64,000 nucleotides of DNA from Fibrobacter sp. UWP2 (GCF_900141705.1 NZ_FQYM01000001.1:310001-374000), one strand, 5' to 3'. Positions 42,768 to 52,307 are shown, counted from the first letter of the stretch. Notes: generated by a model from the letters alone, not told the origin. Translations and numbers: made by a program.

Positions 42768-43637
42768 ATGGACGGAAAAACCGAGTCCTTGTGTATTTTT
42801 GGGCACCCGGTGGCACATAGCAAGTCGCCGCTGATGCACAATGCGTTATTCGATGCCCTCGGCATCAATGCCGCCTACCTCCCCTACGCTCCAGAAGCAG
42901 ATCAGTTCGCCGACGCCATCCGCGGGTTCAGGGCGATGAAGTTCCACGGGGCAAATGTCACCATCCCCTACAAGACCGAGTTCATGGAAGCCGACGGCTC
43001 CCCCCGGCTGGTCGACGAACTAAGCGACATTAGCAAGTTCACAGGGAGCGTGAACACGCTCTACTGGAAAGACGGCATTGTCGGCGGTACGCTTTGCGGG
43101 ACCACAACCGACCCGTACGGTTGCATCAGGAATCTCGAAGAACACGGCGTGGTGGCCTCGAACACGAAAGTCGCTCTGCTCGGGAACGGCGGTGCCGCCA
43201 AGGCAATCGCCTACACACTGGTGGAACAAAAGAACGAGCTCACCATCGTGTGCCGCAACAAAGAAAAGGGAACCGCCCTGGCGAACGCCCTCAAGGGGAA
43301 CGTCGACGCGGTCACCTTCGGTGAATTCGCGGCGGTATCGGCACAATTCAAAATCATCATCAATGCCACATCGGTAGGCATGACGCCAAACGAAGGAGAA
43401 AGCCCGCTCGGCGAGGACTGCCTGCACGCAGGGCAAGTCGTATGCGACATCGTGTACACGCCGCCCCGCACCAAGCTTTTGCAAATGGCCGCGGCCAAGG
43501 GATGCAAGACGGTCACGGGCGAAGGCATGCTAGTCCACCAGGGCCTAGAGAGCTTTAAAAAATGGTTCCCCGTCGAAACGGCTGAGAAAACAAACGACGA
43601 ATTGACGGCGATTATGCGCAAAGGAATGCAGGGTTAA
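42768..43637 (+). CDS. aroE: Shikimate dehydrogenase
   Basis: A 289-residue NADP-dependent enzyme reducing 3-dehydroshikimate. CIFGHPVAHSKSPLMHN marks the N-terminus, with the catalytic Lys in NVTIPYKTEFM and the Rossmann motif LGNGGAAKA in the middle. GAGG lies five bases before the ATG; the much longer upstream open frame is antisense to mutT and is not coding. It heads the aroE-aroKB-reductase operon. Confidence 0.94.
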   Translation: MDGKTESLCIFGHPVAHSKSPLMHNALFDALGINAAYLPYAPEADQFADAIRGFRAMKFHGANVTIPYKTEFMEADGSPRLVDELSDISKFTGSVNTLYWKDGIVGGTLCGTTTDPYGCIRNLEEHGVVASNTKVALLGNGGAAKAIAYTLVEQKNELTIVCRNKEKGTALANALKGNVDAVTFGEFAAVSAQFKIIINATSVGMTPNEGESPLGEDCLHAGQVVCDIVYTPPRTKLLQMAAAKGCKTVTGEGMLVHQGLESFKKWFPVETAEKTNDELTAIMRKGMQG

Positions 43638-43638
43638 C

Positions 43639-45261
43639 ATGAAAAAGCACATCTTTTTTACAGGTTTCATGGCGAGCGGCAAGTCCCGCACAGGCAGGGC
43701 CATGGCCGATCGCCTGCAACGGCCCTTTATCGACACAGACTCTGTAATCGTGGAACGCGCCGGCAAGAGCATCAGTGAAATTTTTGAACAGGACGGCGAG
43801 GCCAAATTCCGCGAGATGGAACGCGAAGTCATTGCCGAAATCGCGAGGAACGAATCCCCGCAAGTGGTTTCGCTGGGCGGCGGCGCACTGAACCAACCCG
43901 AGAACATCAAGGCAATCCGTAGCTCGGGTGTGTTGGTGCGTCTGTGGGCCAAGCCCGAAATTTTGAGTGAGCGCATTGGACGCAAGAATACGCGTCCGCT
44001 TCTTGCGAACCTGAACGACGAGGAACGCCTTGCCAAAATCAAGGTGATGCTCAAGGAGCGCGAAAAGAACTATGCCCAGGCGGACTTTAGCGTGGAAAGC
44101 ACCAACGAAGCAAACGAAGCCCACGTGATCGAACGCATTTTGCACATGCTCAAGTTCTGGGAATCTCACGCCCTCGACGTGTGCCCCAGCAGCGGGGGGC
44201 GCTACCCGATCTTTATCGGCAAAAACATCACGCCCACCGCGGCATGCCTGCTGGAAGGGCTCCGCCTTACCCCCAACTACGAATTTTTGGTTTGCACCGA
44301 CACCACCATCGCCAAGGCGCAAAACGAGATGCTCCAGGAGCTTCGCGGCCAGGCGGGACGCTGCCCGGTATTCAAATTCCAAGCCGGGGAACGCAACAAA
44401 ACACTCCACAACCTGAACCAGCTTTACAGCTTTATGCTGCACCGCAACTACACCCGCAAGAGCTGCCTTTTGCAGTTCAGCGGCGGCGTCGTGGGCGACA
44501 TGGCCGGATTCGGTGCCGCCACGTACCAGCGCGGCATCCCATTCATCCAGTTCCCCACAACCCTCTTGAGCATGGTCGACAGTTCGGTGGGCGGCAAGGT
44601 TGCCGTGAACCATCCCGAGGGCAAGAACATGATCGGCGCTTTTTACCAGCCAAGCGCCGTGGTTTGCGACATCTCTGTTTTGAGCACGCTCCCCGAAAAC
44701 GAATACCTGGCAGGGCTCGCCGAAATCGTGAAGTACGGGGTGATTTACGACGAGGAATTCTTCAAGTACATGGAACAGAACGTGGAAGCCATCAAACGTC
44801 ATGACTATGACACGCTCCGCCACTTGATTTTCCGCAGTTGCCAAATCAAGGCCGAGGTCGTGGGCATCGACGAAAAGGAAGCCGGTCTCCGCGCCATCTT
44901 GAATTACGGGCACACTTTCGGTCACGCCATCGAAAAAATCACCAACTACGAGAAATTCAGCCACGGCATAGCCGTTTCGCTCGGCATGCGCGTCGCCGCC
45001 CGTACCGCCGTTTTGCTCGGCAAAATTGACGAAGTTACCGAAAAACGTCAAAACGCACTTTTGGACGCCCTAGGATTCCCCAAGAGCTTTGGCGTCAATG
45101 CCGAAGCCGCATGGAACGCCATGGCCGTCGACAAGAAGGCAGAAAAAGGGACCCGCGTTTACATTTTGCCTACCAAAATTGGAGAAGTGGAGAAAGTTAC
45201 AAACATCGACAAGGAACTCATCAATAAGTCCTGGTTAGCCATCCAGGCAAAAGAGGCGTAA
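43639..45261 (+). CDS. aroKB: Bifunctional shikimate kinase / 3-dehydroquinate synthase (AroK-AroB fusion)
   Basis: A 540-residue fusion. Residues 1-170 are shikimate kinase: Walker A GFMASGKSRTG, DTDSVIVERAG, SLGGGAL. Residues about 178-540 are dehydroquinate synthase: FQAGERNKT, FSGGVVGDMAGFGAATYQRG, TTLLSMVDSSVGGKVAVNHPEGKNMIGAFYQP, and the metal ligands in EIVKYG and NYGHTFGHAIE. The two steps are not adjacent in the pathway (AroB is step 2, AroK step 5); AroE, step 4, is encoded immediately upstream with a 1-bp gap. Both halves keep their active-site residues. Confidence 0.92.
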   Translation: MKKHIFFTGFMASGKSRTGRAMADRLQRPFIDTDSVIVERAGKSISEIFEQDGEAKFREMEREVIAEIARNESPQVVSLGGGALNQPENIKAIRSSGVLVRLWAKPEILSERIGRKNTRPLLANLNDEERLAKIKVMLKEREKNYAQADFSVESTNEANEAHVIERILHMLKFWESHALDVCPSSGGRYPIFIGKNITPTAACLLEGLRLTPNYEFLVCTDTTIAKAQNEMLQELRGQAGRCPVFKFQAGERNKTLHNLNQLYSFMLHRNYTRKSCLLQFSGGVVGDMAGFGAATYQRGIPFIQFPTTLLSMVDSSVGGKVAVNHPEGKNMIGAFYQPSAVVCDISVLSTLPENEYLAGLAEIVKYGVIYDEEFFKYMEQNVEAIKRHDYDTLRHLIFRSCQIKAEVVGIDEKEAGLRAILNYGHTFGHAIEKITNYEKFSHGIAVSLGMRVAARTAVLLGKIDEVTEKRQNALLDALGFPKSFGVNAEAAWNAMAVDKKAEKGTRVYILPTKIGEVEKVTNIDKELINKSWLAIQAKEA

Positions 45262-45262
45262 C

Positions 45263-46246
45263 ATGAGTATTTTGGTTACAGGTGGTACAGGCGCGCTCGG
45301 CTTTCACCTGCTTTCGAACCTCAGTGGCACAAATCACGACCTTTACAGTTTTAGCGACGAACAGCCACAGCCCTGGCAAACATTGGACAGCGTCCACTAC
45401 CTGAGCGGCGACCTGTTAAACTTCAAGGATGTGTACGACATGCTCCAAATGGTGCAGCCCACGCACATTTACCACTTGGCAAGCCAATCCTCCGTGGGGC
45501 TCAGTTACAAAAAGCCCTACGAGACTTTGAACATCAACCTCCTCGGAACGCAGACCATCTTGGAAGCTGCAAGGCAGGTGGTGCCCAAGGCGAAAATTCT
45601 TTTGCTGAGCAGTAGTGAAATTTACGGCCGCACCGACCAGAAATTAACTTGTCTGCACAAAGAAACCGACTTGCCGAACCCCCTCACGCCCTACGCCACG
45701 TCCAAGGCCTGCATGGAACTCCTCGGCAACCAATTCCGTAACGCCCACGGGCTCCACATTGTGTTTGCGCGTCCATTCCACTTTACAGGGCCCCATCACA
45801 GTCGCCGTTTTGTGCTGCCCTCCATCACGCACCAGCTAGTTAAAATCAAGTACTACGGGGCCGAGCCGGTCGTTTACTCTGGCAGCCTCGATGTGAGCCG
45901 CGACGTGGTCGACGTGCGCGACGTGGCCCGCGGCATGATCCAGATTTTGAATACCGCCGAATCGGGCGAAGCCTTCAACATTTGCTGCGGCAAGTCTTAC
46001 ACCTTCCGCGAGCTGGTTGAGATGCTCGTGGACATCGCCGGCGTGAGCGTCGATTTTCGCGTGGACCCCGCCTACGAACGCAGCAACGACATTCCGCTGT
46101 TGATTGGCGACCCCACCAAAATTACGAGCCTTGGCTGGAAACCCATGATTACCATGGACGACTGCCTTACCGACCTGTTCAACGAAATGGTGGTGCGCCG
46201 CCGCGTGGAACTCAAGATGGGCATGGGCCGAGATTTGCGACTGTAA
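45263..46246 (+). CDS. NAD-dependent epimerase/dehydratase, GDP-6-deoxy-mannose reductase-like
   Basis: A 327-residue extended short-chain dehydrogenase. Rossmann motif VTGGTGALGFHL at the N-terminus, substrate Ser in LLLSSSEIYG, catalytic YATSK (Tyr about 149). The overall pattern (ASQSSVGLSYKKPYETLNINLLGT; RPFHFTGPHHSRRFVLPS) is that of GDP-4-keto-6-deoxy-mannose reductases. It is the last gene of the aroE operon and is followed by a terminator. It may supply a deoxy-sugar for surface polysaccharide; the exact substrate is not certain. Confidence 0.8.
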   Translation: MSILVTGGTGALGFHLLSNLSGTNHDLYSFSDEQPQPWQTLDSVHYLSGDLLNFKDVYDMLQMVQPTHIYHLASQSSVGLSYKKPYETLNINLLGTQTILEAARQVVPKAKILLLSSSEIYGRTDQKLTCLHKETDLPNPLTPYATSKACMELLGNQFRNAHGLHIVFARPFHFTGPHHSRRFVLPSITHQLVKIKYYGAEPVVYSGSLDVSRDVVDVRDVARGMIQILNTAESGEAFNICCGKSYTFRELVEMLVDIAGVSVDFRVDPAYERSNDIPLLIGDPTKITSLGWKPMITMDDCLTDLFNEMVVRRRVELKMGMGRDLRL

Positions 46247-46263
46247 TGCCAGTTTAGCCGATG

Positions 46264-46294
46264 AATGCAGCCTTGCCCGGGCTGCATTTTTTTA
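46264..46294 (+). terminator. Intrinsic terminator after the aroE operon
   Basis: Stem ATGCAGCC/GGCTGCAT with a loop of seven bases, then T7, 18 bp past the reductase stop. Confidence 0.85.
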
Positions 46295-46307
46295 TTTTTA
46301 TAGCATA

Positions 46308-47354
46308 ATGTCATGGGTTAAGAAGTTTTCTTTTTTAGTTAGTGCCGTATTCGGGTTGACGCTCACTGCACACGCCGAAGATGTAGTAGGCCCCAAGGGT
46401 GCCGAGCGCAACCTGACCGTTGCAGACTTTATGCCGCACAAAAATTCGGCCAAAGAATTCAACGAAACCTGGAGCTACCAGTTCGTATTTGACAACGGCA
46501 CCCGCGCCTTTGTCAACTACGCGACCCTCTACATCCCCGGCACAGGCAAAAAAGTCGCTTGCGACTTGAATTTTTGGAATTTCAAAGGCAAATCTTATAC
46601 CGTCGGGCGTCAATACCCGCCAGAACGCCTTGAAGCCTACAAAGACAAGGCGACCATAGACATTAAAGGCGAATACGCCATGGAGCACAAGCCCGGCAAG
46701 GGCCACCGTGTTTATTTTACCGCCGACAAGGGCGGGAAGTTTTTCTTAGACGTCACTTTTGAAAGTGCCGAACAGGGCAAAGTCCCCGGAGACGGCGTTT
46801 GGCAGGTAGGTAAAAACAAGTTCGCCCAATACGTACACATTCCCTATGGTCGCGTAAGCGGACGCATTGGCTACGAAGGCGACACCATCGCCGTGAAGGG
46901 CTACGCCTACATGGACCAAACCTGGCAAACCGACCAGGCGACCGATATCGCCGCCCGTTCCATCAACTTTAGCACTAGCGCCAAAAGCCCGCTCTTTGCC
47001 GGCCGCATTTCGCTTACCGAGAGCGGCAAGCTCATTGGCTACGCCCTCTACAACAACGGCGAAGGCGTCAAGGTCGCCATGCCCACGGCCATCAAGGATG
47101 GCGACGACACCTACAAGGGCAAAAAGTTTCCCAAGGGCTCGCTCAGTTTTGAATTCAACGGCGGAGTCCCCGCCCTGAGTTTCGCCGCGAACAAGCCCCT
47201 GCAAAAGGCTTCCCTCCTCGACAAGGTCGACGGGTGGCTCGCCAAGAAGGCATTCAAGATCGCCGCCGGTGGCGAAGTGCTATTTTACCGTGGCCGCAGC
47301 GACGGCAGCCACGGCAAAAAAGTGGACTGGACCATTACAGGAGTCAAGGACTGA
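46308..47354 (+). CDS. Exported Svf1/lipocalin-like protein
   Basis: A 348-residue exported protein with a signal peptide ending AHA. The body is a two-part beta-barrel: WSYQFVFDNGTRAFVNYATLYIPG and YGRVSGRIGYEGDTIAVKGYAYMDQTWQTDQ. The G.aYmDQtW motif is the hallmark of the Svf1/CrtC-like lipocalin superfamily (ceramide-binding Svf1 in yeast, hydroxyneurosporene synthase). Ligand is unknown. The stop overlaps the hisA start (TGATG), so the two are coupled despite unrelated roles. Confidence 0.72.
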   Translation: MSWVKKFSFLVSAVFGLTLTAHAEDVVGPKGAERNLTVADFMPHKNSAKEFNETWSYQFVFDNGTRAFVNYATLYIPGTGKKVACDLNFWNFKGKSYTVGRQYPPERLEAYKDKATIDIKGEYAMEHKPGKGHRVYFTADKGGKFFLDVTFESAEQGKVPGDGVWQVGKNKFAQYVHIPYGRVSGRIGYEGDTIAVKGYAYMDQTWQTDQATDIAARSINFSTSAKSPLFAGRISLTESGKLIGYALYNNGEGVKVAMPTAIKDGDDTYKGKKFPKGSLSFEFNGGVPALSFAANKPLQKASLLDKVDGWLAKKAFKIAAGGEVLFYRGRSDGSHGKKVDWTITGVKD

Positions 47355-48130
47355 TGACCAAGTTTCGCCCCTGCATAGACCTCCACGATGGCAAAGTCAA
47401 GCAGATTGTCGGTAGTTCGCTCAGCGACAGCGGCAAGGGACTCAAGACGAATTTCGAGACGGACCGCAGTTCAGCCTGGTTCGCCGAACTCTACAAAAAA
47501 GACGGCATTAAAGGCGGGCACATCATTATGCTCGGCAAAGGGAACGAGGACGCCGCCAAGGAAGCCCTCGCCGCCTACCCCGGTGGACTCCAAGTGGGGG
47601 GCGGAATCAACGCCGGCAACGCCAAAGAATATATTGACGCCGGGGCAAGCCACGTGATTGTCACCAGCTGGATTTTCCCCGACGGGAAACTGGACCGCGA
47701 ACGCCTCGCCGAGTTAGTCAAGGCCATTGGCAAAGAGCGGCTCGTGCTGGATTTGAGCTGCAAGCGCACCAACGCACCAAACGAAGCCCCCGCTTGGAAC
47801 ATCGCCACCAACCGCTGGCAAACGCTCATCGATGTTCAAATTACCGAAGCCACGCTCAAAGACCTCGCGCAAAGCTGCGACGAATTCCTGATACACGCCG
47901 CCGATGTAGAAGGAAAGCAGCAGGGCATGGACGATGAACTCATTCGCTTTTTGGCGGCGCACAGCCCTATCCCGGCGACCTATGCCGGCGGGGCCAAGTC
48001 CCTCGAGGACCTGGTGCACGTAAAAGAAATTTCTGGCGGAAGAATAGACCTCACCATCGGAAGCGCCTTGGACCTTTTCGGTGGCAAAGGAGTGAAATAT
48101 GACGACTGCGTCAAATTCAACCAAGCTTAA
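47354..48130 (+). CDS. hisA: Eukaryotic-type HisA, ProFAR isomerase
   Basis: A 258-residue (beta-alpha)8 barrel that isomerises ProFAR to PRFAR in histidine synthesis. The start FRPCIDLHDGKVKQIVGSSL matches the fungal/plant-type HisA (TIGR02129, yeast His6), which differs from the bacterial HisA of the hisHAF operons. The N-terminal catalytic Asp is in CIDLHDG and a second one in IHAADVEGKQQGMD; phosphate loops LQVGGGIN and YAGGAKS are present. The longer open frame upstream overlaps the previous gene and is not used. Overlaps the next gene by 32 bp. Confidence 0.88.
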   Translation: MTKFRPCIDLHDGKVKQIVGSSLSDSGKGLKTNFETDRSSAWFAELYKKDGIKGGHIIMLGKGNEDAAKEALAAYPGGLQVGGGINAGNAKEYIDAGASHVIVTSWIFPDGKLDRERLAELVKAIGKERLVLDLSCKRTNAPNEAPAWNIATNRWQTLIDVQITEATLKDLAQSCDEFLIHAADVEGKQQGMDDELIRFLAAHSPIPATYAGGAKSLEDLVHVKEISGGRIDLTIGSALDLFGGKGVKYDDCVKFNQA

Positions 48131-49529
48131 GGCCACCGATTCCCTGGATTCCCGCCCAAGTATTTTCGGACGCACGGTTACCAGCACCTTCCGCAAGGGC
48201 TTTAGCATCAAGCACAAGCCTCCCGGAAACATTCGCACCTGCTGGATTCCGCCCATTGTCTTTCTCTCGGTCATCTGCAATATACCGGCGCTTCTCAAGT
48301 TGCGTTTTTACCTCAAAAAGGAACGCAAAAAACACCCCGCCGACGACGTGCGCATTCTGTTTTACTCCGACAACCTGGACGAAACGAACGGCATCGCCAA
48401 CAACCTGCGCAACGTGATCCCCTACATGCGTGCCCACGGCATGAAGGCCTTCCTTGCCGGAAGTGCGTTCAACACACGCCCCTGCGGCGTCGTGGAGAAC
48501 AGCTACTGCATGCTGCTCCCCCGCATGTTCAGCATGGAGCAACTGGGCTACGCCAACAGCGAGCTCGCCATCCCGCGCATTAGCCCCGCACTGCGATTGC
48601 TCAAGCGCTACCCGGTGGATTTGATTGAACTCGAAACACCAAGCCCCGGCGCCTGGCTGGTATGTTTTTGCGCCAAGGTCGCAGGCATCAAGGTCTTTAG
48701 CCATTACCGCACCGACGTGCCCACTTACGCCAAAACGCTTGTGAAGGCCAAGTGGATGCACACCTACGTGCTCAAGCTGATGCAGATTTTTTACGGGATG
48801 GCGCGCCCGGTCATTAGCCCCTGCGACGACTACGCCGACATTTTGACCAAGGAACTCAAGGTTCCTGCCAAGCAGGTGAAAATCCTCCCCCGCGGGCTCC
48901 CGCTCGAAAAGTTCTCCCCCGACATGCGCGGCAAGGGAACGTGGGAAAAATACGGAGACTCGCGCGAAAAACGCCCTGTGCGGTTCTCGTTCATTGGACG
49001 AATCTCCAAGGAGAAAAACCTGGAGTTCCTGAACCGTGTGTGGCGCCAGTTTGCCGCTAGGCACAACGACGTGGAACTCATGTACGTGGGCTACGGCTGG
49101 TACCTTGAAGAAATCAAGAAGAGCTACGAGGGCGACGACTCCGTCCACTTTGCCGGGGAACAGGGCGGCGAGACCTTGGCCGGCCTCTACGCCGATACGG
49201 ACTTTTTCCTTTTCCCGAGCACAACCGACACCTTCGGCAACGTGGTCGTCGAGGCCATGTCCACAGGCACGCCCGCCATCGTGAGCAATTACGGCGGTCC
49301 GCGCAGCATTGTAAAGGACGACCTGTGCGGACGCATTTTACCCATTGACGAGCAGAAATGGCTTGAGGCCCTCGAGGAATGCCGAGAAATCAAGCTCTCG
49401 AAACCCGAGCTCTACCAAGACATGCGCAAATGCGCCCACGAAAGAAGCCTGATGTACACCTTGGAAAGTTCCACTAGGGCGCAGTTCGACTATTTCCGCC
49501 AACTCAAAAAAGATTACTACAAACTCTAG
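48099..49529 (+). CDS. GT4-type glycosyltransferase
   Basis: A 476-residue glycosyltransferase of the GT-B fold. The N-terminal part has a basic leader and a hydrophobic segment (IPPIVFLSVICNIPALLKL, about 50-68) that may attach it to the membrane. Donor-side motifs are FIGRISKEKNLEFL and the E-x7-E element ending TDTFGNVVVEAMSTGTPAIVSNYGG. The family includes mannosyl- and glucosyltransferases for glycolipids or polysaccharides; substrate unknown. The start lies inside hisA. Confidence 0.82.
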   Translation: MTTASNSTKLKATDSLDSRPSIFGRTVTSTFRKGFSIKHKPPGNIRTCWIPPIVFLSVICNIPALLKLRFYLKKERKKHPADDVRILFYSDNLDETNGIANNLRNVIPYMRAHGMKAFLAGSAFNTRPCGVVENSYCMLLPRMFSMEQLGYANSELAIPRISPALRLLKRYPVDLIELETPSPGAWLVCFCAKVAGIKVFSHYRTDVPTYAKTLVKAKWMHTYVLKLMQIFYGMARPVISPCDDYADILTKELKVPAKQVKILPRGLPLEKFSPDMRGKGTWEKYGDSREKRPVRFSFIGRISKEKNLEFLNRVWRQFAARHNDVELMYVGYGWYLEEIKKSYEGDDSVHFAGEQGGETLAGLYADTDFFLFPSTTDTFGNVVVEAMSTGTPAIVSNYGGPRSIVKDDLCGRILPIDEQKWLEALEECREIKLSKPELYQDMRKCAHERSLMYTLESSTRAQFDYFRQLKKDYYKL

Positions 49530-49536
49530 CCGCACC

Positions 49537-50610
49537 ATGCAAGGCGATGTGCTAAAAAAATTGCGAACATGGTTTACCAAGAACGCTGCGGAACTCCCGT
49601 GGCGTTTGGACGACCTGAACGCCCCCCGTGATCCTTACGCTGTCTGGATTAGCGAGACCATGCTGCAACAAACGCAGGTCTCGACAGTACGTGACTATTA
49701 CGTACGTTGGATGAAACACTTCCCAAACGTGAACAAGCTCGCCAGCGCAACCGAGGACGAAGTATTCCGATATTGGCAGGGGCTAGGCTACTACAGCCGT
49801 GCAAAAAACATTTTAAAGACCGCAAAAATCATTGCCGGCAGTGGCGGCAAGTTTCCCGAAACAAGGGATGCCCTCGAAAAGCTCCCGGGCATTGGCGCCT
49901 ACACGGCGGGGGCCATATTGAGCCTCGCCTACCACCAGCGCGAAGCCATTTTGGACGGGAATCTTGTCCGTATATTCAGTAGGCTCTACAAGCTGTCATT
50001 TTTACCTACCGAAAACAAAAAAGCCGCCGAGATCTACTGGGAACAAGCCCGCGATGTCGCCCGCGGTTCCAAGGCCTACCTGCACAACGAGGCCCTGATG
50101 GAGCTGGGACGCACCATTTGCAAGGTCCGTAATCCACTTTGCGACAAGTGCCCCTTGGCAACCGCCTGCCGTGCCCACAGCGACGACTGCTGCGCAGCGT
50201 TCCCGCCCGCAAAAAAACGCACCCAGCAAGAATGGCACGGCACCGTACTCGTCGTGGAATCCGCCGACCACAAGATTCTCGGCGTGATCGCGGGGTGTAA
50301 GTTCTTTAAAGGGCAGCTTTCGCTCCCCCACTTTGAATCTCCGCGCAACGCCACCGTAGGCCTGAGCGCCGAGGCGGAAAAGCTCATCCCTGACGACGAC
50401 ATAAATTCATTGAAGCCCTGCGGCAAGTTCCGCCACAGCATCACGACACACAAAATCGAATGCGACGTGCTGCACGTTACCCTAAGGGCCCGCGCCGCCC
50501 ACACTGCCCAAGCAGCCAATGCGATCCAGTGGATTCCAAAGTCGAAGTCCATGGAGACCTTCGCGAACAGTTTCAGTTTAAAAGCGTTAAAGCTGGTCCA
50601 AAAAGACTAG
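49537..50610 (+). CDS. mutY: Adenine DNA glycosylase MutY
   Basis: A 357-residue HhH-GPD base-excision enzyme that removes A mispaired with 8-oxoG. N-terminal PWRLDDLNAPRDPYAVWISETMLQQTQVSTV, the helix-hairpin-helix LPGIGAYTAGAIL with the catalytic Asp in AILDGNLVRI, and the iron-sulfur cluster C-x6-C-x2-C-x5-C (CKVRNPLCDKCPLATAC) are all visible. The C-terminal domain is Nudix-like and reads 8-oxoG. Together with mutT it forms the 8-oxoG defence in this window. Convergent with the next gene, stops overlapping. Confidence 0.94.
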   Translation: MQGDVLKKLRTWFTKNAAELPWRLDDLNAPRDPYAVWISETMLQQTQVSTVRDYYVRWMKHFPNVNKLASATEDEVFRYWQGLGYYSRAKNILKTAKIIAGSGGKFPETRDALEKLPGIGAYTAGAILSLAYHQREAILDGNLVRIFSRLYKLSFLPTENKKAAEIYWEQARDVARGSKAYLHNEALMELGRTICKVRNPLCDKCPLATACRAHSDDCCAAFPPAKKRTQQEWHGTVLVVESADHKILGVIAGCKFFKGQLSLPHFESPRNATVGLSAEAEKLIPDDDINSLKPCGKFRHSITTHKIECDVLHVTLRARAAHTAQAANAIQWIPKSKSMETFANSFSLKALKLVQKD

Positions 50611-50621
50611 AACGTCTTTTT
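50599..50621. terminator. Candidate bidirectional A/T-rich terminator at the mutY/OMP convergence
   Basis: AAAAAGAC and GTCTTTTT flank a six-base loop that contains both stop codons. The stem is weak, but the flanking T-runs fit both directions. Confidence 0.45.
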
Positions 50622-52307
50622 GACGGTACATACAAAGCGAAGACGGTCCTCGCTCCCGTTTGGAGTCTGGATAACTTCGTCAGCCAGCACGTGCAAAAGC
50701 GTTCCCGTCAAATAGAGCCCCTGTTTGGGGAACATCTGTTCAAACGTGGCGTCCCAGTACCAGTCCCCCTTGACCACCATCGGGTCCCTGCCGCGCAGGT
50801 TCCACTCGGCATCGCTACGATAACGCAGGGAATGCGATATGCGGAACGACTTGCGCAATAGCCAATCGGCGGTAAAAGCCACAAAGAACTCCGCAGGGGT
50901 CACTTCAAAACGGAACGTATCGCCATCGATGCGTTCAAAGCCTCCCAGAGCCTTGAAGTTGAACATGTCCTCGTACCATAGGCCAAGCCAAAGTTCCCCC
51001 GTTATACCCTTGATCCAGTCGTTAATACGGGAGACGTTTCCATAACGGTAAATGGCATTCTCTTCTTCTACGGTTGCCGTCGTGTCGAACGTTTCGGCCC
51101 CGTACTCGGTCCAAAAACTGGCGCGACCGCCAAAGCCCACATTCCCGGCGGTATCCGAGAACACGGCATAGCCCTGAATCAAATTCATGTGGCCATCCGC
51201 CGAAAGCCTGATGGTCTTGCCATCAAAAAATTCCCTGTCGTCGGCCAAAGGATTCATTCGCGAGCCTGCAATGTTCTTTACACCGACAACTACACCCGAG
51301 AACTCCGGCGCAGGAGCCCGGAACTCAAGGCTGTCTTGCACAAGCCAGTCATCGTCGTTGATCCCAAACATCACGTCGGCAGTCACACGCTTATGCGGTT
51401 GCACGCGCAGTTCCATGAACGGCCAGGCGACAAATTCCTCGTCGAGGGCGGTGTAAACCTTGCCCGAATCATATACGGCACGAAACGCCATGCCCGCCGA
51501 AGCCTGGAACATTCCGCTACGGCACGCCCTGCCGCATTGGTAATGCACGGAACCATCGAGTTCCTTTCTCGCACCCTTTTCTTTTTTCGCAAAATTCTGA
51601 TACTCCGCATTCTCGTACACCACAGAAGCCATCACGTTGCCAATGTCGGCACGGGCTTCCACACGGGGCTTGTAGTGGACGGGAATCCAACGGCTGCTCT
51701 CACTAAAGAGCCAAATGTGTTCTTCGCCCACCAATACGGACGCATTGACAAGATCGCTGGTATAGCCCAAGCCGCCGTACATGGTGCTGAACAGGGGCCT
51801 GTTCTCTCCAAAAAACGAGAAATCGTCCTCTACCCATGGACGGCGGTAGCTTGCGTTTCCCATTGAATAATGATCATCCTGAAAAGCGCGACCGGTTGCC
51901 CAAAAGCCCTTGATTGCTGGAGTCCTAAAGCCTCCATCCAAAATGGGCGTACGGTTCTCCGGACGTTCTTTGGTCGTGATAAAATCCTGGTAAATTAAAT
52001 CCCCCAGTTCATTACCCGTCTTGAGCCAAATAGAAGGCTCGTAGGGATCCCAGCTTGGCAAAATAGACATCCGGTTGAACAAAAGGCGTTGACGCAATTT
52101 TTGAGGAGTCCAGAGTTCACTCTCGGAATGAATGCCGCCCGCACCGAGAATGCGGTCATAAATGTAGGTCGGACCGCCCACCAAAAAAGTCCCGTCATCG
52201 CGGGAAACGGCTTCCATGCCTTCCATCTCCGCATTCACTGCGGCAGAGGCCAGGGACACACACAAGGCGACCAGCGGAATAACGCAGCCTTTAAAAGAGA
52301 ATTTCAT
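50607..52307 (-). CDS. Large exported protein, probable outer-membrane barrel
   Basis: A 566-residue protein with signal peptide MKFSFKGCVIPLVALCVSLASAAVNA. The body is strand-rich with many aromatic girdle-type segments (WIPVHYKPRVEARADIGNVMASVVYENAEY; FRISHSLRYRSDAEWNLRG; GLYLTGTLLHVLADEV) and ends FVCTVKKTF, an aromatic C-terminus usual for barrels. No named family. The start follows AGGAGG by eight bases; TTG and GTG two codons upstream are less likely. Last gene of the fmt operon, TGATG overlap with the previous gene. Confidence 0.68.
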   Translation of the reverse strand: MKFSFKGCVIPLVALCVSLASAAVNAEMEGMEAVSRDDGTFLVGGPTYIYDRILGAGGIHSESELWTPQKLRQRLLFNRMSILPSWDPYEPSIWLKTGNELGDLIYQDFITTKERPENRTPILDGGFRTPAIKGFWATGRAFQDDHYSMGNASYRRPWVEDDFSFFGENRPLFSTMYGGLGYTSDLVNASVLVGEEHIWLFSESSRWIPVHYKPRVEARADIGNVMASVVYENAEYQNFAKKEKGARKELDGSVHYQCGRACRSGMFQASAGMAFRAVYDSGKVYTALDEEFVAWPFMELRVQPHKRVTADVMFGINDDDWLVQDSLEFRAPAPEFSGVVVGVKNIAGSRMNPLADDREFFDGKTIRLSADGHMNLIQGYAVFSDTAGNVGFGGRASFWTEYGAETFDTTATVEEENAIYRYGNVSRINDWIKGITGELWLGLWYEDMFNFKALGGFERIDGDTFRFEVTPAEFFVAFTADWLLRKSFRISHSLRYRSDAEWNLRGRDPMVVKGDWYWDATFEQMFPKQGLYLTGTLLHVLADEVIQTPNGSEDRLRFVCTVKKTF

